Positions 35,860 to 46,646 of a stretch of DNA of 64,000 bases are shown here, one piece after another. The position numbers and the translations under genes are program-made. Where the stretch lies: the NCBI RefSeq assembly GCF_045291395.1, contig NZ_CP152342.1:3410001-3474000 (forward strand), read 5' to 3'. The notes under the pieces were generated by a model that did no database searches, was not told the DNA's origin, and saw nothing but the letters and a program-made list of their open reading frames with translations. The first letter of the stretch is position 1. Each line of letters opens with the position of its first letter. Source of the DNA: MR-S7 sp000400995. GTDB lineage: Bacteria; Pseudomonadota; Gammaproteobacteria; Burkholderiales; Burkholderiaceae_C.

Positions 35860-36942
35860 ATGAAACCCTTTCTCCGCAGCCAGTTGGAACGCTACGCGCA
35901 GCGCCTGCAAGAGCTGGACTTCCTGCTCTCGCGCGAAGACATCATGGCCGACATGGCGCAGTACCGCGCCATCTCGCGCGAGCACGCCGACGTGACCGCC
36001 GTGGCCGGCCGCTACGCGCGCTACCAGCAGCGCGAGGCCGACCTGCAAGGCGCGCGCGAGATGCTTCATGAGCCCGACATGGCCGAGATGGCGCAGGAGG
36101 AAATCACCGCCGCCGAGGCCGAACTGGTGCAGCTCGAAGACGAACTGCAACGCCTGCTGCTGCCCAAGGACCCCGACGACGCGCGCAACGCCTTCATGGA
36201 AATCCGCGCAGGCACGGGCGGCGACGAATCGGCCCTGTTCGCGGGCGACCTCGCGCGCATGTACACGCGCTACGCCGCCACCGTGGGCTGGCGCGTGGAG
36301 ATCATGAGCGCCAACGAAAGCGAGCTGGGCGGCTACAAGGAAGTGGTGCTGCGCATCGAGGGCGACCATGTCTATGGCGCCCTGCGCTTTGAATCCGGCG
36401 GCCACCGCGTGCAGCGCGTGCCCGCCACCGAGACGCAGGGCCGCATCCACACCAGCGCCTGCACCGTGGCCGTGATGCCCGAGCCCGACGAGCAGCAGGC
36501 CATCACCCTCAACCCGGCCGACCTGCGCATCGACACCTTCCGCGCCAGCGGCGCGGGCGGCCAGCACATCAACAAGACCGACTCCGCCGTGCGCGTGGTG
36601 CATCTGCCCACGGGCATCGTGGCCGAGTGCCAGGACGGCCGCAGCCAGCACAGCAACAAGGCCAAGGCGCTGCAGGTGCTGCAGGCGCGCATCCAGGAAA
36701 AGGAGCGCAGCGAGCGCGCCGCCAAGGAGGCGGCGCTGCGCAAGGGCCTGATCGGCAGCGGCGACCGCAGCGACCGCATCCGCACCTACAACTTCCCGCA
36801 GGGGCGGCTCACAGACCACCGCATCAACCTCACGCTCTACAAGCTGCTGGCCATCATGGAAGGCGACCTGGGCGAAGTGCTGCAGGCCCTGCAGCACGCG
36901 CGCGAAGCCGAACTGCTGGCCGAGCTGGAAACCGCGGTTTGA
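35860..36942 (+). CDS. prfA: Peptide chain release factor 1
   Basis: 360 residues, standard for RF1. The catalytic GGQ lies near residue 232 in RASGAGGQHINKTDSAVR, and the codon-recognition domain precedes it. It releases peptides at UAA and UAG. PrmC, encoded 43 bases downstream, methylates the GGQ glutamine, so the two genes work together. Confidence 0.96.
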   Translation: MKPFLRSQLERYAQRLQELDFLLSREDIMADMAQYRAISREHADVTAVAGRYARYQQREADLQGAREMLHEPDMAEMAQEEITAAEAELVQLEDELQRLLLPKDPDDARNAFMEIRAGTGGDESALFAGDLARMYTRYAATVGWRVEIMSANESELGGYKEVVLRIEGDHVYGALRFESGGHRVQRVPATETQGRIHTSACTVAVMPEPDEQQAITLNPADLRIDTFRASGAGGQHINKTDSAVRVVHLPTGIVAECQDGRSQHSNKAKALQVLQARIQEKERSERAAKEAALRKGLIGSGDRSDRIRTYNFPQGRLTDHRINLTLYKLLAIMEGDLGEVLQALQHAREAELLAELETAV

Positions 36943-36950
36943 AGCAAATA

Positions 36951-37001
36951 GGCCTCCAGCGCATACACAGCAAGCGCAAGCAGCTATGAAGTCAATAGCA
37001 A
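36951..37001 (+). repeat. Dispersed double-hairpin intergenic repeat, copy 7 (contains prmC start codon)
   Basis: GGCCTCCAGCGCATAC, CAAGCGC, AAGCAGCTATG, CAATAGCA. The ATG of prmC (36986) and its first codons are part of the element. Confidence 0.85.
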
Positions 37002-37824
37002 CTGTCGCCCAGGCCCTCGCGCAGGCGCAGGCCCAGGGCCTGGCGCGCATCGACGCGCAGATGCTGCTGCTGCACCTGCTGCAGCGCCCCCTGCACGACC
37101 GCGCCTGGCTGCTCACGCACGACGGCGATGCGCTGCCCGAAGCCATCCTGGCCCGCTACCAGGCCCTGTGCGCCCGCCGCACGGCGGGCGAACCCGTGGC
37201 CTATCTCACGGGCACCAAGGAGTTCTACGGCCTGCCGCTGCAGGTGGACGCCCGCGTGCTCGACCCGCGCCCCGATACCGAGACGCTGGTGGACTGGGCT
37301 TTGGCGCTCGCCGCGCCCACCGCCCGCATGGCGGACCTGGGCACCGGCAGCGGCGCCATCGCCCTGGCCCTGCAAAGCCGGCGCCCGCAGGCCCAGGTGC
37401 TGGCCGTGGACGCCAGCGCCGACGCCCTCGCCGTCGCCCGCGCCAACGCCTGGCGGCTGGGCCTGCCCGTGCGGTTCGTCCAGGGCCACTGGCTGGACGG
37501 CATTGCCGGCCCGTTCGACCTGATCGTGAGCAACCCGCCCTACATCCCCGCCACCGACCCGCACCTGGCCGCGCTCACGCACGAACCGCTGTCGGCCCTG
37601 GCCAGCGGCGACGACGGCCTTCAAGATATCCGCGCCATCGCCGCGCAGGCCCCCTCGCGCCTCGCGCCCGGCGGCTGGCTGCTGCTGGAGCACGGCTGGG
37701 ACCAGGCCGAGGCCGTGCAGGCGCTGCTGCGCGCGGCGGGCTTTGGGCAGGTCCACAGCCGCCATGATTTGGCCGGCATAGCCCGATGCAGCGGCGGGTC
37801 AATGCCCGGACAGCCGGGGAGTGA
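36986..37824 (+). CDS. prmC: Release factor N5-glutamine methyltransferase (3' end frameshifted in this sequence)
   Basis: About 280 residues. SAM-dependent methylation of the GGQ glutamine in release factors. Motifs: LDPRPDTETLVDWAL, ADLGTGSGAIALAL (SAM site, about 114-127) and the catalytic NPPY near 182-185. The start MKSIAT comes from a dispersed repeat. The frame as written fails to stop and runs on through grxD in the wrong frame. One extra G in the GGG run at 37796-37798 gives a TGA at 37822-37824; an alternative correction would end at 37829. The end is therefore uncertain by a few bases. Confidence 0.88.
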
Positions 37825-37877
37825 AATAATCGCCCCATCGCCGCCCTCCCCCGGGGCGCCCATTCCAGGAGAATTCC

Positions 37878-38207
37878 ATGAGCGACGTCCAGCAACGCAT
37901 CGACCAACTGGTCAAGACCAACGACATCCTGCTGTTCATGAAGGGCAGCGCCAGCTTCCCCATGTGCGGCTTCTCCGGCCGCGCCGTGCAGATCATCAAG
38001 GCCTGCGGCGTGGACCCCAAGGACATCGCCACCGTGAACGTGCTGGAAGACCAGGAAATCCGCCAGGGCATCAAGGACTACAGCAGCTGGCCCACCATCC
38101 CGCAGCTCTACGTGAAGGGCGAATTCATCGGCGGCTCGGACATCATGATGGAGATGTACGAGTCGGGCGAACTGCAGCAGGTGCTGGGCGCCCAGCAGGC
38201 CGGCTGA
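37878..38207 (+). CDS. grxD: Monothiol glutaredoxin (Grx4 family)
   Basis: 109 residues. The monothiol CGFS active site is at Cys30, followed by WPTIPQLYVKGEFIGGSDI, the glutathione-binding TVP-like and GG segments. Such proteins bind a glutathione-ligated 2Fe-2S cluster and pass it to target proteins. A strong terminator follows. Good AGGAG precedes the ATG. Confidence 0.95.
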   Translation: MSDVQQRIDQLVKTNDILLFMKGSASFPMCGFSGRAVQIIKACGVDPKDIATVNVLEDQEIRQGIKDYSSWPTIPQLYVKGEFIGGSDIMMEMYESGELQQVLGAQQAG

Positions 38208-38231
38208 ACCACCGCCGCGCGTAGGAACCAG

Positions 38232-38253
38232 CCGCTCCCTGGAGCGGTTTTTT
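38232..38253 (+). terminator. Intrinsic terminator after grxD
   Basis: CCGCTC (38232-38237), loop CCTG, GAGCGG (38242-38247), then six T. It ends the hemA-prfA-prmC-grxD transcript. Confidence 0.88.
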
Positions 38254-38354
38254 CTGTCCGGCGAATGCGGGATTCCTCCGACGACCGGAGCGCCGCCGCC
38301 GTGCTTGAATGGCTGCGTATCGACGGGATGAGGACCCGTTCCAAGGAGCGCGCC

Positions 38355-39365
38355 ATGACCAGCCACAGCCTCGTACCCCAGCCCCCGGCCCTGTCGCTGC
38401 CGGTGGCGCAGATGCGCAGCGTGTTCCACCCCGGCGACGTCGAGCGCAAGCTCGCGCGCCTGCAGGAAGCCGGCAGCCAGCGCGACTACGAGAACCTGCG
38501 CACGGTGTACGAACGCATGCTCGAGCGCGGCCCCGAGCGCTTCCAGGTCAAGCCCTCGGGCGTTCCCGACATGGCAGGCTTGTACGAGCAGCTGCCCAAC
38601 TTCACCGAAGTGCTGGACGACGTCAAGCGCCACGTGGCCCTGGCACAGGACAGCCGCGACGGGCTGGAGGTGACCCCCATGCTGCTGCTGGGGCCGCCCG
38701 GCATCGGCAAGACCCACTTCGCGCGCCATCTCGCCGAACTGCTGGGCACGGGCATGAACCTCGTGCCCATGAGTTCGATGACCGCGGGCTGGCTTCTGTC
38801 GGGCGCGTCTTCGCAATGGAAGGGCGCGCGGCCCGGCAAGGTGTTCGAGGCCCTCGTGGAGGGCGAGTACGCCAACCCGGTCATCGTGGTGGACGAGATC
38901 GACAAGGCCGCGGGCGACGCACAGTACGACCCGCTGGGCGCCCTCTACGGCTTGCTGGAGCACGACACCGCGCAGAGCTTCACCGACGAGTTCGCCGACG
39001 TGGCCATCGACGCGAGCCAGGTCATCTGGATCACCACCGCCAACGACGAGCGCGGCATCCCCGATCCCATCCTGAACCGCATGAACGTGTTCGAGGTGCT
39101 GGCCCCCACACTGGAGCAGGCCCGGGCCATCGCCCTGCGGCTGTACCAGGGCATCCGCGGCGAACACGGCTGGGGCCGCCACTTCGACCCCGATCCTGCG
39201 CCCGACGTGCTGGACCTGCTGGCCCGCATGCCGCCGCGCGAGATGCGCCGCGCGCTCATGACCGGCTTCGGCAATGCCCGGCTGGAGCAGCGCGGGCAGA
39301 TCGAGCCCGCCGACCTGCCGTCCTCTGCCGGGGTGCGCAAGCCGCGCATCGGCTTCACCCAGTAG
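38355..39365 (+). CDS. AAA-family ATPase (Lon ATPase-like, no protease domain)
   Basis: 336 residues from the ATG at 38355, behind AAGGAG; the open frame upstream crosses the terminator region and is dropped. Walker A GPPGIGKT lies near 112-119, Walker B VVVDEIDKA near 178, and a sensor 1 region WITTANDERGIPDPILNRMNV near 218-238. The core is like the ATPase module of Lon, but no Ser-Lys protease domain follows. Function unknown. Single gene, flanked by a terminator and an unrelated gene. Confidence 0.82.
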   Translation: MTSHSLVPQPPALSLPVAQMRSVFHPGDVERKLARLQEAGSQRDYENLRTVYERMLERGPERFQVKPSGVPDMAGLYEQLPNFTEVLDDVKRHVALAQDSRDGLEVTPMLLLGPPGIGKTHFARHLAELLGTGMNLVPMSSMTAGWLLSGASSQWKGARPGKVFEALVEGEYANPVIVVDEIDKAAGDAQYDPLGALYGLLEHDTAQSFTDEFADVAIDASQVIWITTANDERGIPDPILNRMNVFEVLAPTLEQARAIALRLYQGIRGEHGWGRHFDPDPAPDVLDLLARMPPREMRRALMTGFGNARLEQRGQIEPADLPSSAGVRKPRIGFTQ

Positions 39366-39464
39366 CGCCCCCGGGCGGCGCGCGCCGCCCAGCGCCCGCT
39401 ACACTCGGACGGCTCCCACAAGGCGCCCGTCCGCGCGCCTGCGCGGTGCCCCAACGGCCTTCCC

Positions 39465-40793
39465 ATGTCTCTCTCGCAAAGCCTGTTCGTCATCGCCCTG
39501 CTCATCGCGGCCAGCGCATTCTTCTCGCTGGCGGAGATCTCCCTGGCCGCCTCGCGCCGCCTGCGCCTGCGCCAGCTCGCCGACGAGGGCGACCGCCGTG
39601 CCGACCAGGTGCTGCGCCTGCAGGTGGACCCCGGCGACTACTTCACCGCCGTGCAGATCGGCCAGAACGCCGTGGCGGTGCTCGGCGGCATCGTGGGCGA
39701 GGGGGCGCTCAGCCCCCATTTCACGGAAATCTTCAGCCTGTGGCTGAGCGACGCACGCGCGCAGACGGCGGGCTTCCTCGCCTCGTTCACCGTCATCACC
39801 TCGCTGTTCATCCTGTTCGCCGACCTGTTTCCCAAGCGCCTGGGCATGGCCGAACCCGAGCGCCTGGCCCTGCGCGTGATCGCGCCCATGCAGACCACCA
39901 TGGCGCTGCTGCGACCCGTGGTGTGGTTCTACAGCCGCTGTGCCGACGTCGTCTTCCGGCTGCTGGGCCTGACCTCGCTGCGCGACGAGCGTGTCACCTC
40001 CGACGACATCCTCGCGATGATGGAAGCCGGCACGCGCTCAGGCGTGCTGGCCGCGCGCGAGCAGCAGGTGATCGAGAACGTGTTCGAGCTCGACTCGCGC
40101 AGCGTGGCCAGCAGCATGTCGCCGCGCGACCGCGTGGCCTACTTCCTGCGCGACGACCCCGACACGGTGATCCGCGCGCGCATCGCGGCCGAACCGTTTT
40201 CCACCTATCCCGTGTGCGAAGGCGACATCGACCACGTCGTCGGCTACGTGGACGCCAAGGACCTGTTCCAGCGCGTGCTCAACAACCAGCCCATCTCGCT
40301 GGCCGAAGACGGCCTGGTACGCAAGGTGCTCATCGTGCCCGACCGCCTCTCGCTGGCCGAGGTGCTGGAGCAGTTCCGCCAGGTGCACGAAGACTTCGCC
40401 GTCATCGTCAACGAATACAGCCTGGTCGTGGGCGTGGTGACGCTCAACGACGTGATGAGCACGGTGATGGGCGACCTCGTGGGTCCCGCCGACGAGGAGC
40501 AGATCGTGCGCCGCGACGAGAACTCCTGGCTCATCGACGGCATGACTCCGGTGAACGACGTGCTGCACGCGCTCGACCTCGACGAGCTGCCGCATGCCGA
40601 CGAATACGAGACCCTCGCGGGCTTCCTCATGGTGATGCTGCGCCGCGTGCCCCGCCGCACCGACAGCGTGAACTGGGGCGGCTACAAGTTCGAGGTGCTG
40701 GACGTGGACAGCTACCGCATCGACCAGGTGATGGTCTCGCGGCTGGAGCCAACTGCGGCCGGCACTCAGGCCGCCGAGGCGATGCGCTCCTGA
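39465..40793 (+). CDS. CNNM/DUF21 and CBS-domain transport-like protein (hemolysin family)
   Basis: 442 residues. An N-terminal DUF21/CNNM membrane domain (about 1-190, four helices, with FFSLAEISLAASRR), a pair of CBS domains (about 205-335) and a C-terminal CorC/HlyC domain (about 350-430: DENSWLIDGMTPVNDV). Relatives are proposed to export Mg2+ or Co2+ or to support membrane repair (YtfL/YoaE/CorC group). Its last 28 bases overlap the convergent lytic transglycosylase gene. Confidence 0.88.
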   Translation: MSLSQSLFVIALLIAASAFFSLAEISLAASRRLRLRQLADEGDRRADQVLRLQVDPGDYFTAVQIGQNAVAVLGGIVGEGALSPHFTEIFSLWLSDARAQTAGFLASFTVITSLFILFADLFPKRLGMAEPERLALRVIAPMQTTMALLRPVVWFYSRCADVVFRLLGLTSLRDERVTSDDILAMMEAGTRSGVLAAREQQVIENVFELDSRSVASSMSPRDRVAYFLRDDPDTVIRARIAAEPFSTYPVCEGDIDHVVGYVDAKDLFQRVLNNQPISLAEDGLVRKVLIVPDRLSLAEVLEQFRQVHEDFAVIVNEYSLVVGVVTLNDVMSTVMGDLVGPADEEQIVRRDENSWLIDGMTPVNDVLHALDLDELPHADEYETLAGFLMVMLRRVPRRTDSVNWGGYKFEVLDVDSYRIDQVMVSRLEPTAAGTQAAEAMRS

Positions 40794-41430
40794 AAGAACC
40801 AGTTGCGCTGCGCCGCGAACACGGCGCTCGGGTAAGGCGCCTTGCCCCGGCTGCCGTTGTAGCGGCCCAGCGCCATGAATAGGTCGCCGCGCTCGCGGTC
40901 GAGGTAGTGGCGCAGGATCACGCAGCCGAAGCGCAGGTTGGTCTGCATGTGGAACAGCTTGGCCGCATCGCCGTCGCCGATCACGCGCGTCCAGAACGGC
41001 ATCACCTGCATGTAGCCGCGCGCGCCCACGGGCGAAACGGCGAACTTGCGGAACGCGCTCTCGACCTGGATCAGGCCCATGACCAGGGACACGTCCAGGC
41101 CCGCGCGCTTGGCCTCGTACCAGGCGGTCTGCAGGAAATCGCGGCGCACCTCCCAGTCGGGCTTGCGGCTGCGCAGGCGGTCGCTCATGGTGCCCAGCCA
41201 GCGCAGGTACGACAGGCGCGCCTCGGTGCTGGCGAAGAGCGGCTCGGGCGGCGCCAGGTCGGCCACGGCGGAGGTGAGTGCCGACCGCACGGAATCCATC
41301 AGCGGCTCTTCCAGCTGGCTGCCCGCATGGGATGCCGCAGGCGCGCCCAGCCACGCGGCCGGACCGGCCGCAAGCGATGCCAAACAGGCGCGGCGCGACA
41401 GTCCGCCGCGCCGTGCAATCCCCTCGTTGT

Positions 41431-41434
<4 letters not shown>
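40766..41434 (-). CDS. Lytic transglycosylase, SLT domain
   Basis: 222 residues from the ATG at 41434, which overlaps the proS stop as ATGA. An N-terminal export signal with an RR pair (RRACLASLAAGPAAWLGAPAASHA) suggests secretion, possibly by Tat. The SLT motif is GLIQVESAFRKFAVSPVGARG, with catalytic Glu in VES, then YMQVMPFW and ALGRYNGSRG. It cleaves peptidoglycan glycan strands in the periplasm. The longer frame upstream overlaps proS and is not used. Confidence 0.9.
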
Positions 41435-43176
<1,742 letters not shown>

Positions 43177-43207
43177 CGAACGAACCTGGCGACCGTGGCG
43201 CCCTCGC

Positions 43208-43235
43208 TTGCCGCAGGCGGGGCAGCGTGCATAAT
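43208..43235 (+). promoter_or_regulatory. Candidate sigma-70 promoter of rppH
   Basis: TTGCCG (43208-43213) and CATAAT (43230-43235) are separated by 16 bases. Transcription would start near 43242, about 25 bases before the rppH ATG. Confidence 0.45.
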
Positions 43236-43266
43236 GACCACAGTTTTAAAAATTTGGGGTTAGATT

Positions 43267-43936
43267 ATGCTTGACCGCGACGGCTTCCGGCCGAACGTCG
43301 GCATCGTCCTGCTCAACCAAAGAAACCAGGTATTCTGGGGCAAGCGCATACGCACCCACAGCTGGCAGTTCCCTCAAGGCGGTATCGACCGCGGAGAGTC
43401 TCGGAGCAGGCCATGTTCCGCGAACTGCACGAAGAGGTGGGATTGCGCCCCAACCAGGTACGTGTGATCGCCCGCACCCGGGACTGGTTGCGCTACGAAG
43501 TGCCGGACCGGTACATCCGCCGCGATGCGCGCGGCCACTACAAGGGACAGAAGCAGATCTGGTACCTGCTGCAACTGCTGGGCCACGACTGGGACCTGAA
43601 CCTGCGCGCCACCAACCACCCCGAGTTCGACGCCTGGCGCTGGAACGACTACTGGGTGCCGCTGGACGTGGTGGTCGAGTTCAAGCGCGGCGTCTATGAA
43701 ATGGCGCTGACGGAACTCGCGCGCTTCCTCCTCGCTACGAACAGCGCAACCGCTACCTGCGCAGCGGCATGCGCTCGCGTGAGCCAGAGAGCGGCGGCCC
43801 GGCCGCCCTGCACCGCTCGGGTTCGCTGTTCGTCAAGCCCGGCATGGAACTGCCTCCGGGCGCCAGCTTCGACCCCGATCCGCAGAGCAGCATGCCCGCC
43901 CCGCTCTCGGAAACGCCTCCCGTCGTTGACGAATAG
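43267..43936 (+). CDS. rppH: RNA pyrophosphohydrolase (frameshifted twice in this sequence)
   Basis: About 223 residues when two missing C bases are restored. It removes pyrophosphate from mRNA 5' ends to start decay. The Nudix box is GGIDRGES then, after the first break near 43402, PEQAMFRELHEEVGL. Family segments GFRPNVGIVLLNQ, WRWNDYW and FKRGVYEMALTELARFL follow. The second break, near 43730, restores PRYEQRNRYLRSGMRS and a tail to the TAG at 43934-43936. As written the protein would be disrupted within the Nudix box. Both breaks are single-base losses, consistent with sequence error. Confidence 0.85.
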
Positions 43937-43948
43937 GCTACTGGCATA

Positions 43949-43978
43949 GCGCAGTCCCGCACTTTCCGCGGGATGCGC
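43949..43978. terminator. Hairpin between convergent rppH and proB
   Basis: GCGCA and TCCCGC (43949-43960, one-base bulge) pair with GCGGGA and TGCGC (43968-43978). No T tail on either strand; placed between convergent stops. Confidence 0.4.
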
Positions 43979-43988
43979 ACACCACAAC

Positions 43989-45128
43989 TCAGGCGTGGGT
44001 CAGCACCAGGTTGTCCCGGTGCACCATTTCCGGCTCCGCCGCATAGCCCAGCAGGCGCTCGAACTCCGTAGAGGGCTTGCGGCACAGCAGCCGCGCCTCG
44101 GCGCTGGCGTAGTTGGCCAGGCCGCGCGCGATCTCGGAGCCGCCCGCGTCGCGCACGGCGATCACGTCGCCACGTGCAAAGTCACCTTCCACGGCCACCA
44201 TGCCGATGGGCAGCAGGCTTTTGCCCTCGCCCAGCAGCTTGGCCACGGCGCCGGCATCCACCGTCACCGAGCCGCGCAGCTGCAGATGGTCGGCCATCCA
44301 CTGCTTGCGCGCCTGGGTCTTCTGCGTCTGCGCCACGAGCAGCGAGCCGATCGCCTCGCCGCGCGCCAGGCGCAGCAGCACGTCGGGCTCGCGCCCCCAG
44401 GCGATCACCGTGGAGGCGCCGGAGCCAGCGGCCCGCTTGGCCGCCAGGATCTTGGTGATCATGCCGCCCTTGCCGATGGACGAGCCCGCGCCCCCGGCCA
44501 TGGCCTCCAGCGCGGCGTCGCCCGCCTGGGCCTCATGGACGAACTGCGCCGCCGGGTCGCGCCGGGGGTCGGCCGTGTAGAGCCCCTTCTGGTCGGTCAG
44601 GATGACCAGCGCATCAGCCTCCACCAGGTTGGCCACCAGCGCGCCCAGCGTGTCGTTGTCACCGAACTTGATCTCGTCGGTGACCACGGTGTCGTTCTCG
44701 TTGATGACCGGCACCACGCCCAGGCGCAGCAGCGTGAGCAGCGTGGAGCGGGCGTTCAGGTAGCGCTCGCGGTCGGCCAGGTCGCCGTGGGTGAGCAGTA
44801 CCTGCGCGCTGCCCATGCCCTGCTCGCGCAGCTTGGTTTCGTACATCTGCGCCAGCCCCATCTGCCCGACGGCGGCAGCGGCCTGCAGTTCGTGGATCTC
44901 GCTGGGGCGCGTGGCCCAGCCCAGGCGCTTCATGCCCTCGGCGATCGCGCCGCTGGAGACCATGATGACCTCGCGTGTCGCGCCGCCGTCGCCGCGCACC
45001 AGCGCCGCGAGCTGGCGGCTCCACTCGCCGATGGCAACCTCGTCCAGACCCCGTCCTTCATTGGTGACGAGGCTCGACCCCACCTTGACCACGATACGCC
45101 GCGCATCGCGCAATACACTGGAAACCAT
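43989..45128 (-). CDS. proB: Glutamate 5-kinase
   Basis: 379 residues. Phosphorylates glutamate in the first step of proline synthesis. Amino acid kinase domain (about 1-265) with VVKVGSSLVTNEGRG, INENDTVVTDEIKFGDND and LTDQKGLYTADPR, then a C-terminal PUA domain (about 285-370), as in full-length bacterial ProB. It follows obgE on the same strand, separated by a dispersed repeat. Confidence 0.95.
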   Translation of the reverse strand: MVSSVLRDARRIVVKVGSSLVTNEGRGLDEVAIGEWSRQLAALVRGDGGATREVIMVSSGAIAEGMKRLGWATRPSEIHELQAAAAVGQMGLAQMYETKLREQGMGSAQVLLTHGDLADRERYLNARSTLLTLLRLGVVPVINENDTVVTDEIKFGDNDTLGALVANLVEADALVILTDQKGLYTADPRRDPAAQFVHEAQAGDAALEAMAGGAGSSIGKGGMITKILAAKRAAGSGASTVIAWGREPDVLLRLARGEAIGSLLVAQTQKTQARKQWMADHLQLRGSVTVDAGAVAKLLGEGKSLLPIGMVAVEGDFARGDVIAVRDAGGSEIARGLANYASAEARLLCRKPSTEFERLLGYAAEPEMVHRDNLVLTHA

Positions 45129-45140
45129 ATTTGAATGAAA

Positions 45141-45192
45141 TCAGCCTCTAGCGCTTATCCATCAAGCGCAACCAGCTATTGAATCAATAGCA
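45141..45192 (+). repeat. Dispersed double-hairpin intergenic repeat, copy 8
   Basis: Between obgE and proB. TCAGCCTCTAGCGCTT, AAGCGC and CCAGCTATTG; the second stem GCTATTGA/TCAATAGC is perfect around a single central A. Confidence 0.88.
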
Positions 45193-45204
45193 CCAACGCC
45201 ACCA

Positions 45205-46276
45205 TCAAGCCTGCGTCTCGCCGTCCGCGAAGCGGGGATCCACCTCGACCGGGGCTTGAAGCGCCTGCTGCTGGGCGTGCACGTGCTGGAAGATCGCCTG
45301 CACCAGCGGCTCGCAGCCTTCGCGCGTCAGGGCGGAGATTTCAAACACCGGGCCCTTCCACTTGAAGCGCTTGACGAAGTCCTTCACGCGCGCGGAGCGC
45401 TCCTCGGCCGGCACCATGTCCAGCTTGTTGAGCACCAGCCAGCGCGGCTTGTCGTAGAGCTGCGCGTCGTATTTCTTGAGCTCGCCGACGATGGCCTTGG
45501 CCTGCGCCACCGGGTCTACGGAATCGTCGAACGGCGCCAAGTCCACCACGTGCAGCAGCAGGCGGGTGCGCTGCAGGTGCCGCAGGAACTGGTGCCCCAG
45601 GCCCCCCCCTCCGAAGCGCCTTCGATCAGGCCGGGGATGTCGGCCACCACGAAGCTCTGCTCCGGCCCCACGCGCACCACGCCGAGGTTGGGGTGCAGCG
45701 TGGTGAAAGGATAGTCCGCGATCTTGGGACGCGCGTTGGAAACGGCAGCGATGAAGGTGGACTTGCCCGCGTTGGGCATGCCCAGCAGGCCCACGTCGGC
45801 CAGCACCTTGAGTTCCAGCTTGAGGTTCTTCTTCTCGCCGGGCCAGCCGGGCGTCTTCTGCCGGGGCGCGCGGTTGATGGCACTCTTGAAGCGCATGTTG
45901 CCGAAGCCGCCGTCCCCCCCTTGGCGATCATGGTGACCTCGCCGGGGTTCAGCAGTTCGTACAGCACCTCGCCCGTATCCGCGTCGCTGATGATGGTGCC
46001 GACGGGCATCTTCAGCGTGACGTCCGCGCCGGCCGCGCCGAACATGTCGGAGCCCATGCCGTGCTCGCCCCGCTTGGCCTCGTGCCTGCGGGAGTAGCGG
46101 AAGTCCACCAGCGTGTTGAGATTGGGGTCGGCCAAAGCGAACACGTGGCCGCCGCGGCCACCGTCTCCGCCGTTGGGACCTCCGAACTCCTTGTATTTCT
46201 CGTGCCGGAACGACACGCAGCCATTGCCGCCGTCACCTGCGGCAACGTCGATAAAGGCTTCGTCGACGAACTTCAT
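45205..46276 (-). CDS. obgE: Obg-family GTPase (frameshifted twice in this sequence)
   Basis: About 357 residues when two missing G bases are restored. N-terminal Obg fold (MKFVDEAFIDVAAGDGGNG, Gly-rich repeats), then the G domain with GMPNAGKST, DIPGLIEGASEG and NKLDMVP. Breaks: the G7 run at 45914-45920 interrupts AKGGDGGFGNMRFKSA, and the G8 run at 45602-45609 interrupts ASEGGGLGHQFLRHLQ. Reading across both gives a continuous, fully conserved ribosome-assembly GTPase. Because Obg is essential in most bacteria, error is far likelier than inactivation. It follows rplU-rpmA, the usual order. Confidence 0.9.
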
Positions 46277-46325
46277 GGGTATCCAGTTTACAAAAGCCAT
46301 CCGGGAGCACAGCTTCCGGAAACGA

Positions 46326-46350
46326 CAAAGCCCCGACGAGCGGGGCTTTG
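46326..46350 (-). terminator. Intrinsic terminator after rpmA
   Basis: CAAAGCCCCG (46326-46335) pairs with CGGGGCTTTG (46341-46350), loop 5 nt. On the minus strand the stem ends in CTTTG and is followed by TCGTTT. It lies between rpmA and obgE. Confidence 0.75.
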
Positions 46351-46373
46351 GGTAGAGCCAGCAGCGACGGGCC

Positions 46374-46631
46374 TCAGGCCGGAGTCACGCTCACCGTGTG
46401 CTTGGACAGTGCACCCTTCGTGCCGAACGACACGTGGCCGTCCACCAGCGCGAACAGGGTGTGGTCCTTGCCCACGCCGACGTTGACGCCGGGGTGGATG
46501 CGCGTGCCGCGCTGGCGCACGATGATCGAGCCAGCGCTGATCAATTCACCGCCATAGGCCTTCACGCCGAGCATCTTGGGCTTGGAATCGCGCCCGTTTC
46601 GCGTAGAGCCGCCGCCTTTTTTCTGTGCCAT
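46374..46631 (-). CDS. rpmA: 50S ribosomal protein L27
   Basis: 85 residues. AQKKGGGSTRNGRDSKPKMLGVK is the conserved N-terminus that reaches the peptidyl-transferase centre; IIVRQRGTRIHPG follows. No Firmicutes-type cleaved leader is present. Follows rplU by 15 bases; the pair is followed by a terminator and then obgE. Confidence 0.97.
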   Translation of the reverse strand: MAQKKGGGSTRNGRDSKPKMLGVKAYGGELISAGSIIVRQRGTRIHPGVNVGVGKDHTLFALVDGHVSFGTKGALSKHTVSVTPA

Positions 46632-46646
46632 GACATCAGCTCCTGC

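Noticed and set aside
37825..38224. PrmC extension running through grxD in another frame
   Set aside because: Arg/Pro/His-rich shadow of grxD; explained by a one-base frameshift near 37797.
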